From assembly GCA_041391125.1 (NCBI GenBank), contig JAWKON010000042.1, positions 11,731-75,730 of the forward strand: a DNA stretch of 64,000 bases, read 5' to 3'. A program made the position numbers and the translations under genes. Under the pieces are notes generated by a model, which was not told the DNA's origin, did not search any database, and saw only the letters and a list, made by a program, of their open reading frames with translations. Below are positions 8,940 through 18,481 of this stretch, piece after piece. The DNA comes from JACKBC01 sp041391125 (lineage in GTDB: Bacteria; Chloroflexota; Anaerolineae; Caldilineales; Caldilineaceae). Each line of letters opens with the position of its first letter. Position 1 is the first letter of the stretch.

Positions 8940-9811
8940 ATGGATCAACACAAGCTGCCGCCCACCTTTGCTCTCTCAGCCAGTCGAGCTTGCAGGCGTT
9001 TGACGATTGCCCGCGCCGCTTTTGGTTGGCTTACGTGCAGCAGTTGCCGTGGCCTGCCGTGGAGGCCGCGCCCGCAGGATCACGAGCTGCTTATGTGGCT
9101 GGGCGGCGCGCCGCATTTGCTCATCGAGCGCACCGAAATTCTGGCCTGACAGCACCCTGTTTGCCGCCAATTTAGAGCCGCCGTCAGAATGGTATCAGGC
9201 CTATTTGCGCCATCGCCCGGCCGATCTGCCCACCGATTTTGTGGAAGTGGAGCACATTCTCAGCATGCCCTTTGGCGTGGGTGAAGAGCGCTATCGCCTG
9301 GCGGCCAAATATGACTTAATCGCGGGCGCGGCAGGTGGCTCTCGGTCGTGATTGTAGATTGGAAAACCACGCGCAAACGCACCGAGCCCAGCATATTGCG
9401 GCAGCGCTTGCAGACGCTGGTCTATCCCTACGTCTTGGTCGAAGCCAGCGCCAAACTGCTCCTTTGGTCCGGTCAAGCCCGAACAGGTGGAGATGCCTAC
9501 TGTTTGTGGGCGCGCCGCAGCAGCCCGTGCGCTTTCGCTACGACAGCGCCCAACACGCCGCCGCCGAGACGCGGCTGCAACAGCTTTTGGCCCATGCGCT
9601 AGCCGGCGAAAATGAGCAGGATTTCCCCAAAGTGGCCGACACGCCCATCAACCGCAAACGCTTCTGCAACTATTGCGTCTATCGCAGCCGCTGCAACCGC
9701 GGCATCCACGCCGGCAATCTTCCGACGTGGACGACGCCGAAGAGTCTTCGTCATCGACCCGACGCTGCCCTCGAATTCACGCTGGACGATGTGGATGAAC
9801 TGGCTTTTTAA
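8940..9811 (+). pseudogene. PD-(D/E)XK nuclease with C-terminal cysteine cluster, frameshifted
   Basis: The reconstructed product begins MDQHKLPPTFALSQSSLQAF then DDCPRRFWLAYVQQLPWP, the usual first helix of RecB/Cas4-type nucleases (PF12705) including its first cysteine. The nuclease core follows as RYRLAAKYDLIA and IVDWKTTRKR, giving the D..DxK active-site pattern. Near the C-terminus RKRFCNYCVYRSRCNRG supplies three more cysteines, as in iron-sulfur AddB/Cas4-like enzymes. These pieces lie in three frames over about 290 codons, with at least five frame changes. It would be a DNA nuclease in recombination or repair, consistent with recJ following downstream. Confidence 0.8.
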
Positions 9812-9837
9812 ACAAGGATTGTAGGGATTTTTATTAA

Positions 9838-10047
9838 CCGCAGATGCCGCTTCACTATTGCCAATTTGCACAGATTTGGTTGTCTCCGAAAGAGAAATGG
9901 CCCTTTGAGATCTAATGTGATTGACAAAAGGTAGCGGCGGTTGAGTAGCCCCAGCACTTTCGGGGCGTATCGAAACCAAAGCGGGGTCAACCACGCGAGA
10001 TCCTGTTGAACCAGAAAAATCTGTGTAACCTGTAAAATCTGTGGTTC
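9838..10047. repeat. Mosaic of CAGATTTG word repeats and a GATACG palindrome element
   Basis: GATACG-family words (GCGGTTGAGTAGCCCC, GGGGCGTATCGAAACC, AACCACGCGAGATCC; about 9933-10007) are followed by AAAAATCTGTGTAACCTGT and AAATCTGTGGTTCC. The last word ends 11 bases before the recJ start codon. The order resembles the mosaic at 3125-3313 and 20215-20365. Confidence 0.8.
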
Positions 10048-10057
10048 CACTTTTCTT

Positions 10058-12582
10058 ATGGAACGCATCTGGACTCTCTCCTCCCCGCCGAATCACCATT
10101 GAATTTCACAAAGCAGTTGGCGGCCATCCATTGGTGGCGCAATTGCTGATGCAGCGCATCCGCACACTGGCAGCCGCCCGCTCGTTTTTGCACACCGAGC
10201 ACTACTCCCCGCGCCCCCCACCAATCTGATCGGCGTCGAACTGGCTGCCCACCGCTATACGAAGCCATCCACACCGATCAAAATATACTGGTCTGGGGTG
10301 ACTTTGATGTGGACGGCCAGACCAGCATCGTCGCTGCTCGTCGCAGGTTTGCAGGCGCTGGCCGAGCCTGGACGCGGGTGCTTTCACGTCCCCAACCGCT
10401 TTACCGAAAGCCACGCATCCGCCGCCATGCTGCAAAAAATGGCTGGACGATGACACCTGGCCGCCCCATCTGCCGCTCAGTTGCGATACCGGCATTGCCG
10501 AAGCCGAAGCCGTCACCCCGGCCAAAGCCCACGGCCTCACCGTCGTCCTCACCGACCATCACGATTTGACCGCCGAGTTCAGCGGCCTTTCCCCGCGTTG
10601 ATCCGCTGTGGGCTGAGTTGGGGAAAGGGGAAAGGGAGGCAGAGCGCCGAAGCTGCACAAGCCCCCTCTCCCCTTCCCCTTCCCCCTTTCTCCCCTTCCG
10701 CCTCTCCGCGCGCCACGCCGACGCCATCGTCAACCCCAAATTCCAGCCGGACGACGATCCGTTGCGCACGCTGCCGGGAGTGGGCGTGGCGTATAAGCTT
10801 ATGCAGCAGCTTTATACGCTGGCCGGACGCAGGTTTGAGGAGCATGATCTGCTCGATCTGGTGGCGTTGGGCATTGTGGCCGATGTGGCCGAGCAGTGCA
10901 TGACGCCCGCTATCTGCTGCAATTGGGACTCGAGCAGCTCAAACGCACGCGGCGCACCGGGCTCCTGGCGCTCATGGACGTAGCGCGCGTGGTTCCGGCC
11001 AACATCAGCACCGACGATATTGGCTTTCAGATCGGCCCGCGCATGAACGCGCTGGGTCGGCTGGAGGACGCCACCATTGCGGTTGAACTGCTGACCACGC
11101 GCGACGCCGTGCGCGCCGGTCAACTGGCCGCCAAATTGGAGCGGCTCAACCAGCAGCGCCGCCTGCTGACCAGCCAGATTACAGCAGCGGCGCTGGAGAT
11201 GATCAACCGCACGCCCCAGCTTTTGGATTACAATGCGCTGGTGTTGACGCATCCGGCTTGGCACGCTGGCATTGTGGGCATTGTGCCTCGCGGCTGGTGG
11301 AGGAATTTAGCCGCCCGCCGTGCTGCCATGCTCAACCCGCCCGGTGAAGGCTCTGCGGCAGCGCCCGCAGCATTCCGGGTGTGGACATCGGCGCGCCCAT
11401 TGCCGGCTGCGCCCATCTGCTCATTGGCCACGGCGGGCATCCGGCGCGGCCGGGCTCAGCCTGCAACCGGAAAAATATCGACGCCTTCCGCCGCGAGCTG
11501 GATCGGCAGATCGAACTGCACTGGCACCGCTGACGGCCCGCCGGGCTGCCCATTGACGTTGAGCTGCGGTTGGATGCCATCGATCTAAATTTGGTGAGCG
11601 AAACCAGCGGCTGGCCCCCTTTGGCAACGGCAACCCCACGCCCCAATTTATGAGCCGCGTCTGCATTGTCCACGATCAGCGCATGGGACGCGACGGCGCC
11701 CACCGCAAATTCTTACGTGCAGCAGACCGGGCCGATGGCGTCAAGTGGCCCGTGCTCTGGTTCAACCACAACGACGGCGAACTGCCGCCCGAGCCCATCG
11801 ATCTGGTCTACACGCTCAACGTCAACGAGTTCCGCGGCGAACGCACGGTACAACTCATGTACGTGGCGGCGCGCCCGGCCGAGGAAGTCACCATTGAGCT
11901 GATTGCGGAGAAAACCGCCAAACCGCGTATTCACGATCTGCGCCGCCAGACCGTGCAGCTTGGCGAGCTGCCCAAGCCACACGATGCCGTTTGGTATGCG
12001 GAAGGCACCCTGCTCATTGACGGCGTGACCTATGCGCCGCGCACGGCGGCGCGGCCGCATGCCGATCTGGTGCTGTGGACCATCCCGCCTTCGCCCGTGG
12101 TGCTGAATGGCATTTTGGAACGGGTCGAGCCGCGGCGCATCTTTGTGTGCGGCCAATCCACCACCAATGACCGGCTCGACTTTGTGCTGCAACAGACCGC
12201 CGCCATGTGCAAATACGCCTTGGCCCGGGATGGCCGCCTAGACATCAGCCGTATGGCCGCCCGCCTAGGCACCACCGAAGGCGTCATCCGCCACAGCTTA
12301 CTCTGGCTGGAATGCAAAGAGTTGATCCGGATTGCCGAGTGGCTGGAGGAGGATGCGCTGCGTATCGAGACGCCCCAGCCCGCCCATCCGCCAGCCATTA
12401 CCGCCGATGAACAGCGCGCCGACCGGCGCATATCCTCCAAGCCGAACTGGATGCAATAGCTCGCCGAGGTGGTTGCCTATCGCTGCTACTTTCAGCGGGT
12501 GAAACTGGATGAATTGGGGGATAGGGCAGGTCCATGCGCGTCCTCAATCGGTCAGTGGGGCAGTGGGTCAGTGGGTCAGTGA
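10058..12582 (+). pseudogene. recJ: Single-stranded-DNA-specific exonuclease RecJ, frameshifted and carrying an internal repeat
   Basis: All RecJ landmarks occur in order, spread over three frames: LVWGDFDVDGQTS (DHH motif I), LSCDTGIAEAEAV (II), VVLTDHHDLT (the DHH itself), ADAIVNPKFQ, TLPGVGVAYKL, VALGIVADVAEQ (IV), a DHHA1 region with FQIGPRMNALGRL and IGHGGHP, and a long C-terminal domain from MSRVCIVHDQRMGRDGAHR (11650). The end, AEVVAYRCYFQRVKLDELGD, reaches a stop at 12580-12582 that lies within a CAGTGGGT word array. RecJ degrades 5' single strands in RecF-type recombination and mismatch repair. Between the DHH motif and ADAIVNPK there is a segment of about 45 codons containing a pyrimidine/purine inverted array. 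No ribosome binding site is seen; the upstream word repeat abuts the ATG. Confidence 0.85.
10618..10710. repeat. GGGGAAAGGGGAAA / CCCCTTCCCCTTCCCC inverted array inside recJ
   Basis: Purine words (10620-10645) face pyrimidine words (10667-10705) inside the RecJ reading frame, between the DHH motif and the following NPK segment. The same kind of array is intergenic at 619-695. Confidence 0.8.
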
Positions 12583-12682
12583 GTCAGTCCGTCGACGCGT
12601 CCATGACGCGCAGAGTCCCACCAACAATCCCCAATAGCTCGAAGCACCCCTCACCCCTTCACCTTTCACCTTTCACCTTTTT
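12549..12682. repeat. CAGTGGGT octamer array and TTCACCT heptamer array
   Basis: GCAGTGGGTCAGTGGGTCAG (12560-12579) is an eight-base period array that supplies the recJ stop codon. About 65 bases later CACCCCTTCACCTTTCACC begins a TTCACCT seven-base period array (12644-12682) that runs into the start of the glycosyltransferase. Confidence 0.85.
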
Positions 12683-12686
12683 CTCC

Positions 12687-14799
12687 GCCCCCTCCCCGAA
12701 CTGGCCATCATCACCCTGGCCGCGATCCTGCGCTTCTGGCGGCTAGGCTATCACAGCATCTGGTTTGATGGAAGCGGTGAGTCTGCGCTGGGCCGTGATC
12801 GAGGGCATCGACTACATGTGGTCCATTACTCGTGGGCTGGTGGAGGAGAAGCACCCGCCGGCTCATTACACGCTGCTCAAAATTTGGCACTGTTTGCTCA
12901 CGCCTTTGGGCTGGGCATGAATGACGCTGATTGGTGCATTGGGCAGTCTGATGGGCGTATTAACCGCACTGGCGTGCTTCTTATGGCTACCGAAACCAGC
13001 GGACGCTTTCACCGGATTGTTGGCCGCGCTTCTGACCGCACTCAGCCCGGTATTTGGTCTGGTACAGCCAGGAATTGCGCATGTTTCAGCCAGCCACCAC
13101 ATTTCTGGTTTGGGCGGCTCTTATTTTTTGCTGCGTCGGCAGGCAGAACAATTCCGCCATCGGCTGCTTTGGTGCTGACCGGTGATTGCGCTGGATTTGG
13201 CGCTCTATACCTATCTATTTAGCGTAATGAGTTGCCGGCGGCGGGATTGGCGCTAGTGGGATTTACGATTTTACGAATTACGATTTACGAAGGGCGACAA
13301 TCACAATTCGTTGCGAGAAACAACTCAGAAGCCGCTCCTTCCTCTTTCCCCTTCCCCCTTTTCCCTGCGTCGCTTCACCGAAGGCGTCATCGCCCCTGCG
13401 CTTCATCGTCGCTCATCTTCCTGCCGCTGGCGCTCAACGCACTCAGCGTCAATGCGGACGAAAGTACGCCCGGTGTGGCTCTTGCCAACTTTTTGGAGCA
13501 ACAGCCGCCGTTTGTTAAAAATCTTCACGATCTGGCGCGAACGCTGGCCCGATTTGGGTGGGGGAGGCAGCGGTGGGGGTTGGGTGGGGTTGTTGCGATT
13601 GGCTTGCGGGGGATGTAAGAGAAAGTGGGGAAAGGGGGAAAGGAGAAAGGGAAGCAGATTGGCGGGACAGGATATGGCTGTGGATGTGGATTGGGGGCCA
13701 CTGGTGGCGGCCAATGTGATGTCGAGCCGCAGCCATTCGATTTTTAAGGAGGAGCGCTATCTGATTTTTATGGCGCCCTCGTGCTGTGGGCCATTGCGCG
13801 GGCGGTGGTGATTGGCCTGCTGGCGGGCGGTGGGCGGCCGGCGCGATGGTGGTAATTATGCTGGCGGTCATGCTGCCGCTTTTGTGGACGCCGGGCGCGC
13901 ATCGCGAGAATTGGCGGGCGGCCACGATCTATATTGCGATTTTTCAATATGAGCAGATGAGCCAGGGGCTGACCGGCGTGGGCGCATCGGGCAGCGCGGC
14001 CAGCGCGGTGGTGGCGCACATCAGCTATACGCACCAGCCGGTGGATTGGTATTTGAAGCAGCGCTATACGCAGGCCGAGCTGCCCGTCTTTGGCCTTTTC
14101 GGCAATCCTTTAACGCCCGATCAGGTGGACACGGTCATCGCGCCGCCGCTGTTGGGCATTTCCAAAGAGCTGGGCGCGGCCACGCTCTGGCTGACCCAGA
14201 GTCATTTGGAAGGCATTGACGATGAACACCTGGTGGAGGGCTGGCTCAACACGCATTACCCGCTGATCACCGAGCAGTATCCGGCGGGGGTGAAGCTGAG
14301 CGGCTATGCACTGAAAAGCATATATGATGCGCTGCCGCCGCTGATTGACGGCGCGGCGCGCCTGAATGCCGAACTGGCGCCCGGCATGATGCTGGCCGCC
14401 TGCGAAGTGCTGACGCCACAGGCCAGCGCCACCGATCCGCAGCTTCATCCGCCCAGCGGCTGGGTGCATGTGCGGCTCTGGTGGCAGGCCACCGGGTCAA
14501 TTGGGCAGAATTTTACAGTCACGGCGCAGGTGAGCAACGCAAGGCGTGGGTGAACCGTTGCCGCGCGCCAATGACGCGCTGGGAGCGCTTTCCACCAGCA
14601 GTTGGCGGCCCGGTCAATATGTGCGCAACGAGTTGGACATCAATTTGAACCTCGAGACACCAAGTGGCGCATATACAGTTTCCATTGGCTTGCGGATGAA
14701 AACGGCGCCAACCTGCTGCGCAATACAGAGTGTGGTTCTGTACAGATTGTCGTTCAACCGGGCATCGCGGGTGAGCAATATCTAGCGGCGGTTGAGTAG
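12687..14799 (+). pseudogene. Membrane glycosyltransferase (GT39/ArnT-like), frameshifted
   Basis: The N-terminus reads PLPELAIITLAAILRFWRLG then YHSIWFDE-like, with the acidic residue after the first helix that marks dolichol/undecaprenyl-phosphate-mannose-type glycosyltransferases (PF13231/PF02366). EKHPPAHYTLLKIW matches the conserved first extracytoplasmic loop, and hydrophobic stretches GALGSLMGVLTALACFLW and FTGLLAALLTALSP follow. Later IFKEERYLIFMAP matches the conserved RY(L/F) motif before the last helices. From 13840 the frame is stable and encodes a hydrophilic C-terminal domain ending GEQYLAAVE. At least six frame changes occur and two word arrays sit inside. The exact start is uncertain because the 5' end runs into repeats. 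It would transfer a sugar from a lipid carrier outside the cytoplasmic membrane. Confidence 0.7.
13258..13655. repeat. ATTTACGATT words and G/A versus C/T arrays inside the glycosyltransferase
   Basis: Three arrays lie inside the gene: GGATTTACGATTTTACGAAT (13259-13278) continuing to ACGATTTACGAAGG, CCTCTTTCCCCTTCCCCC (13340-13357 region) and GGGGAAAGGGGGAAAGGAG (about 13626-13645), the last two complementary to each other. Confidence 0.75.
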
Positions 14800-14856
14800 C
14801 CCCAGCAGTTCGGGGCGTATCGAAACCAAAGTGGGTCAACCACCCGATATCCCAAA
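14787..14856. repeat. GATACG palindrome element
   Basis: GCGGTTGAGTAGCCCCAGC and GGGGCGTATCGAAACC with AACCACCCGATATCCC. The TAG within GGTTGAGTAG is the stop codon of the glycosyltransferase gene. Confidence 0.85.
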
Positions 14857-14888
14857 AGCCCAGATTGTTTCACTATGAGGAGATTACT

Positions 14889-15810
14889 ATGCGCATTGGA
14901 CTCGTAACAATTCCCTGAAAAGGTGGGGCAATATACATTATCGGAACTGGTGCAACAGATTGTGCAGGCTGAAGCGGATGGCTTTGCCAACTATTGGCTG
15001 GTCCAACTGCCGCTGGCTGGCTAAGATGTGTTGACGGCCATTGCATTGGCCGGACAGCGAACCAGCCGCATCGAACTGGGTACGGCGGTTACCCTGGCCT
15101 ATTCGCCATCCGCTGACGCTGGCGCAGCAGGCTTAAGCACGCAAAGTGCGGCGGATGGCCGCTTCGCCATTGGCATTGGTCCTCCCACAAGCCGGTGGTC
15201 GAGGCGGTCAGTGGGACTCTCATACGATCAACCGGCGGCGCCATGCGCGAATATCTTTCGGTCTTGAACCCTTTGGTGAACCAGATGCCGGTCGATTTTG
15301 CCGGTAATGTCTTACAGGCCAAGGCGCAACTGCAATTAACAGACGCGGCGCCGGTTCCCGTGCTTATCGCCGCTGGCGCCCATATGATGTTGTGCCTGGC
15401 CGGCGAACTGGCCGCGGGTACGGTGACCTGGATGGCGGGCATCAAAACCATTGCCGGCCACATCGCCCCGCGCACATTGCAGGCCGCCGCGGCAGCAGGG
15501 CGGCTGGCGCCGGATTTGCGTGGGTCTGCCCATTGCGGTGACTGATGACGCTTATAATGCGGGCGCAGATCATCAGACGTTGCTGCGCTATGGCCAATTG
15601 ACCAACTACCGACGCATGTTGGACATTGAAGGTGATGGTCCTGGCGACGAGTGACCATTGGCAACGAAGAAACGGTCACGGCCCAGTTTCACTGCTGGCT
15701 GCGGCCGGCGCCACCGATTTTGCCGCAGCCATTTTGCAGATGATGCAGATCGCACCACGGAGCAGCGTACGAGAGACCTGCTGCGTTCGTTGCAGAACAA
15801 GATTGTATAG
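14889..15810 (+). pseudogene. LLM-class (F420/FMN-dependent) oxidoreductase, frameshifted
   Basis: A GAGGAG ribosome binding site (14877-14882) precedes ATG 14889 and MRIGLVTIP. After frame changes come DVLTAIALAGQRTSRIELGT and AVTLAY-PRHPLTLAQQAL, the conserved strand and proline-rich loop of luciferase-like monooxygenases (PF00296), then ADGRFAIGIGPSH and GAMREYLSVLNPL, also family signatures. The C-terminal part PVPVLIAAGAHMMLCLAGEL and AAGTVTWMAG fits the actinobacterial/Chloroflexota F420-dependent subgroup. The final frame ends TEQRTRDLLRSLQNKIV at 15810. About 305 codons with five or more frame changes. It would use F420 or FMN to oxidise or reduce a small substrate; which one is unknown. 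Confidence 0.75.
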
Positions 15811-15823
15811 TATAATTCACGCC

Positions 15824-16747
15824 ATGACGAAGCTGATTACCACTCTTGGCCCACGCACGCAGGATCAACTGGGCTTGATCCTGCCCCACGAGCACATTTT
15901 TGTGGACCTTGGCCCCATTGAGGCCGAGAGCTTTCGCCATGCCAATGCCGATGAAGTCATCGCGCTGATGGCGCCGGAGATTGAGAAGATCAAGGCGCAA
16001 GGCGTCACCGCGCTGGTGGAATGCACGCCCGCTTCGGTGGGTCGCCGCGCCGATATTGATCGCGCCGTCTCCGAAGCTTCACCGATTTTCCCATCGTCGT
16101 GCCGACCGGCATTTATCACGAACCGTGGGTGCTGACGTGGCGCACGCGGCGCACGAAGATGAGATCCGCGATTGGATGCTGGGCGAGTTGATGGGCGAGA
16201 TCGAAGAGAGCGTGGGCGTGCAGGCAGCCTGACTGGGCTGAGCGCCAGCAGACGGCATGACGCCCTCCGAAGAGAAGATATTGAAGGCGGCGGCGCAGGC
16301 TGGCCGCGCACCGGCGCCGTCATTGGCAGCCACACCATTCGCGGCAAAGTGGCGCTGCATCAGCTTGAAGTGCTGGAAGCTGCGGGCTATAGCGCCGGCC
16401 GCTTTATCTGGATACACACGCAAGTGGAGCCTGATTTTGCCCTGCATTTAGCCGCCGCCCGCCGCGGCGCCTGGCTCGAGTATGACTTTATCGGCAATCA
16501 GGATGCCTACAACGACAACTTTTTCATCGAGCGCATTCACCGCCTGCTGGACGCCGGTTTCGGCGCCCAATTGCTCTTGAGCCATGACCGCGGCTGGTTC
16601 GACCCCTCCAAGCCTGGTGGCGGTATCCCCAAACCCTACACCTATCTGGTTGAGCACTTCCTGCCCAAGCTGGGCGCCAGCGGTGTAGATGAAGCCACCC
16701 TCCGCCAGCTCACCCACACCAACCCCTGGCGCGCCTTTGCCCGTTGA
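15824..16747 (+). pseudogene. Phosphotriesterase-related protein (PTE family), frameshifted
   Basis: ATG 15824 lies 14 bases after the oxidoreductase stop, so the two are probably one operon. The start ITTLGPRTQDQLGLILPHEH contains the HxH-type zinc pair (here HEH) of the phosphotriesterase family (PF02126). VTALVECTPASVGRRADID and IVVPTGIYHEPWV follow, the latter after a frame change near 16080. From about 16290 the frame is stable: GAVIGSHTIRGKVALHQLEV, IHTQVEPD, then LLLSHDRGWF with the C-terminal zinc histidine and catalytic aspartate (SHD). The middle (16100-16290) has several frame changes. Most members are lactonases or esterases rather than true phosphotriesterases. Confidence 0.82.
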
Positions 16748-16772
16748 CAACACATTCATTTTTCGTTAATCT
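16744..16772 (+). promoter_or_regulatory. Sigma-70-like promoter upstream of the peptidase-MA-like gene
   Basis: TTGACA at 16744-16749 is followed after exactly 17 bases by TAATCT (16767-16772). The -35 element overlaps the stop of the phosphotriesterase-like gene, so the next gene probably has its own transcript with a leader of about 70 bases. No experimental support. Confidence 0.5.
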
Positions 16773-16845
16773 TCCCCTCATCCCACACCCATATTGCGTG
16801 CCGTTTATGATGTAGAATGATTTGACCAGCAGGAGGGACTCTCTC

Positions 16846-18279
16846 ATGATATTTGGTCAACCAATCGACTTTGAATGGCGCTATTTTGATAACGATGAGC
16901 GCTGGTCCGCCTTGAGCAGGGTATCGGCCCAATTGAACGCCAATTTGCGCCGCGATCACGCTATGCGCCGGATGAGCGGCGATCTGCGCCTGGGGCTGTA
17001 CGCGTTGTGCGGACTGATACTGTTCTTTACCGCCGCCATTATGACCACCGGCGCCTCAGATCTGCCGGAAGAACGCCGGCAGATTGGCGTGGCCAGCAAT
17101 CTTTATACCACGCTGGCGCTGGAAGAGGAGGCGCGCCGAAACAACGATGAAAGTCAGCTCGCCCGGCTGATCGACCCCCAGATCGGCCAGCGCTGGCAGC
17201 GAGCGTGGACGGCACTAGGGGCGGCGCAATCGACCGACGGTGAGCGTTACGGCGTGCGCATTGTGGAGCTAAGAGGCATCGATTCCCTGATGCAGGCCGA
17301 GGTGGTTTTTGACCGTCCGCTGCCCACCGGCTGGTGGCAACTGGGACCCTATCGCGAAACACGCTTCTATCGCCAAGGCCCAAACGGCTGGCTGCGCACC
17401 CTGCCGCCCGCCGCCTTTTGGGGCCAAGAGCGCGTGCTGGAGACCAATCATCTGCGCTTTGAATTTCGCGAACGCGACGCCGCTACTATTATGGCCATTG
17501 CTAACCGCATCGAAGAGAGCTATCTATCGCTACGCGAAGTGCTTGCCTTGGACGAGTTTGAGGCAATCGAATCAGCTATCAGTCGGTCCGCCTCGGCCAT
17601 TTCAGCCACCCGCAATATAGTCAACCCAGCCACCGACAGCGCTGCCCCCGTGGAAAAGATCACCATCCGCCTGACATTGGAGCAAGTTAGCGGGCGCGGC
17701 AGTTACGGCAACCGCTTAGAGGTGACGGCGCCGCTCATGCTGCCATCGCCGGCGGATGTGACTGCCGTAGACTTTCTCACGCACACCGTGATCAGTCGCT
17801 TGACCACGCTGGCCGTGGACCGATTGGGGACGCCAAATGATGATTTTATAGCCAACGCCAGCTTTGCCTATTCCTGGCGCAACATGCGGCGCGGCGTGCG
17901 CAGTTGGCTGCGCACCGAGCTGATTGGCGTTCCTTACTATTGGGATGCCCAGGCCAACGCGATTTTGCGCAGCCAGCGCATTGCCCAATTGCCGCTGTCA
18001 TTGACCGAGATCACCGATGTCAACGCCGACCGGCTGGCCGATCGGGATTATCTCATGTGGCAATCAGCGGCGGCGGCGTCCGTGGTGCAATACGCCGTAA
18101 AGACATATGGGCGCGAGGCCATCCCGCCGCTGATGGAAGGCTTCCGCCACGCTCACTCCTGGCAGGAACTGCTCGACGATACTTTTGACGCAACTTACGC
18201 AGACTTTGAAGCCGATTGGAACCGTTTTTTGCAAGAGCAGCTTGAATCAACTACAGATTACACAGATTTTACAGATTGA
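16846..18279 (+). CDS. Membrane protein with a degenerate peptidase-MA-like domain
   Basis: AGGAGGG at about 16830-16837 favours ATG 16846 (MIFGQPIDFEWRYF) over an upstream TTG, giving 477 residues. One membrane helix (GLYALCGLILFFTAAIM, about residues 47-63) precedes an extracytoplasmic region. HLRFEFRERDAATIMAIANR and the end AASVVQYAVKTYGREAIPPL then FDATYADFEADWNRFL match the start and end of peptidase-MA-like domains common in Chloroflexota. Where those proteins carry HExxH, this one reads DFLTHTVISRLTTLAVD, so the zinc site appears lost. The last residues, ESTTDYTDFTD, are encoded by a CAGATTACACAGATT word repeat. Probably a non-catalytic envelope protein (inference). Confidence 0.75.
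   Translation: MIFGQPIDFEWRYFDNDERWSALSRVSAQLNANLRRDHAMRRMSGDLRLGLYALCGLILFFTAAIMTTGASDLPEERRQIGVASNLYTTLALEEEARRNNDESQLARLIDPQIGQRWQRAWTALGAAQSTDGERYGVRIVELRGIDSLMQAEVVFDRPLPTGWWQLGPYRETRFYRQGPNGWLRTLPPAAFWGQERVLETNHLRFEFRERDAATIMAIANRIEESYLSLREVLALDEFEAIESAISRSASAISATRNIVNPATDSAAPVEKITIRLTLEQVSGRGSYGNRLEVTAPLMLPSPADVTAVDFLTHTVISRLTTLAVDRLGTPNDDFIANASFAYSWRNMRRGVRSWLRTELIGVPYYWDAQANAILRSQRIAQLPLSLTEITDVNADRLADRDYLMWQSAAAASVVQYAVKTYGREAIPPLMEGFRHAHSWQELLDDTFDATYADFEADWNRFLQEQLESTTDYTDFTD
18245..18278. repeat. CAGATTACACAGATT word repeat forming the 3' end of a gene
   Basis: ACTACAGATTACACAGATTT followed by TACAGATTG encodes the C-terminal tail TTDYTDFTD and supplies the TGA stop of the preceding gene. 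Confidence 0.85.
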
Positions 18280-18321
18280 GATCAGCGCAGAGTGCGATGC
18301 ACGCAGGCAACAATCAACACA

Positions 18322-18468
18322 AACGAACAATCGCCCATCTGCGTACGTTGCACTCGTAGCGGGTATTGCCAACGAACAATCGCCCATCTGCGTGCGTTGC
18401 ACTCGTAGCGGGTATTGCCAACGAATAATCGCCCATCTGCGTGCGTTGCACGCGCAGCGGGTATTCAT
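18322..18468. repeat. 49-bp tandem repeat, three copies
   Basis: AACGAACAATCGCCCATCTG starts at 18322 and 18371, and again with one change at 18420, a period of 49. Each unit contains GTGCGTTGCAC, a near-palindrome, then GTAGCGGGTATTGCC. The third copy ends nine bases before the DUF3500 ribosome binding site region. Not a CRISPR: copies abut with no spacers. Confidence 0.92.
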
Positions 18469-18481
18469 AAGGAAACAGATC

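Noticed and set aside
18322..18468. CRISPR-like array
   Set aside because: Units of 49 bases abut with no spacers and there are no cas genes; it is an ordinary tandem repeat.
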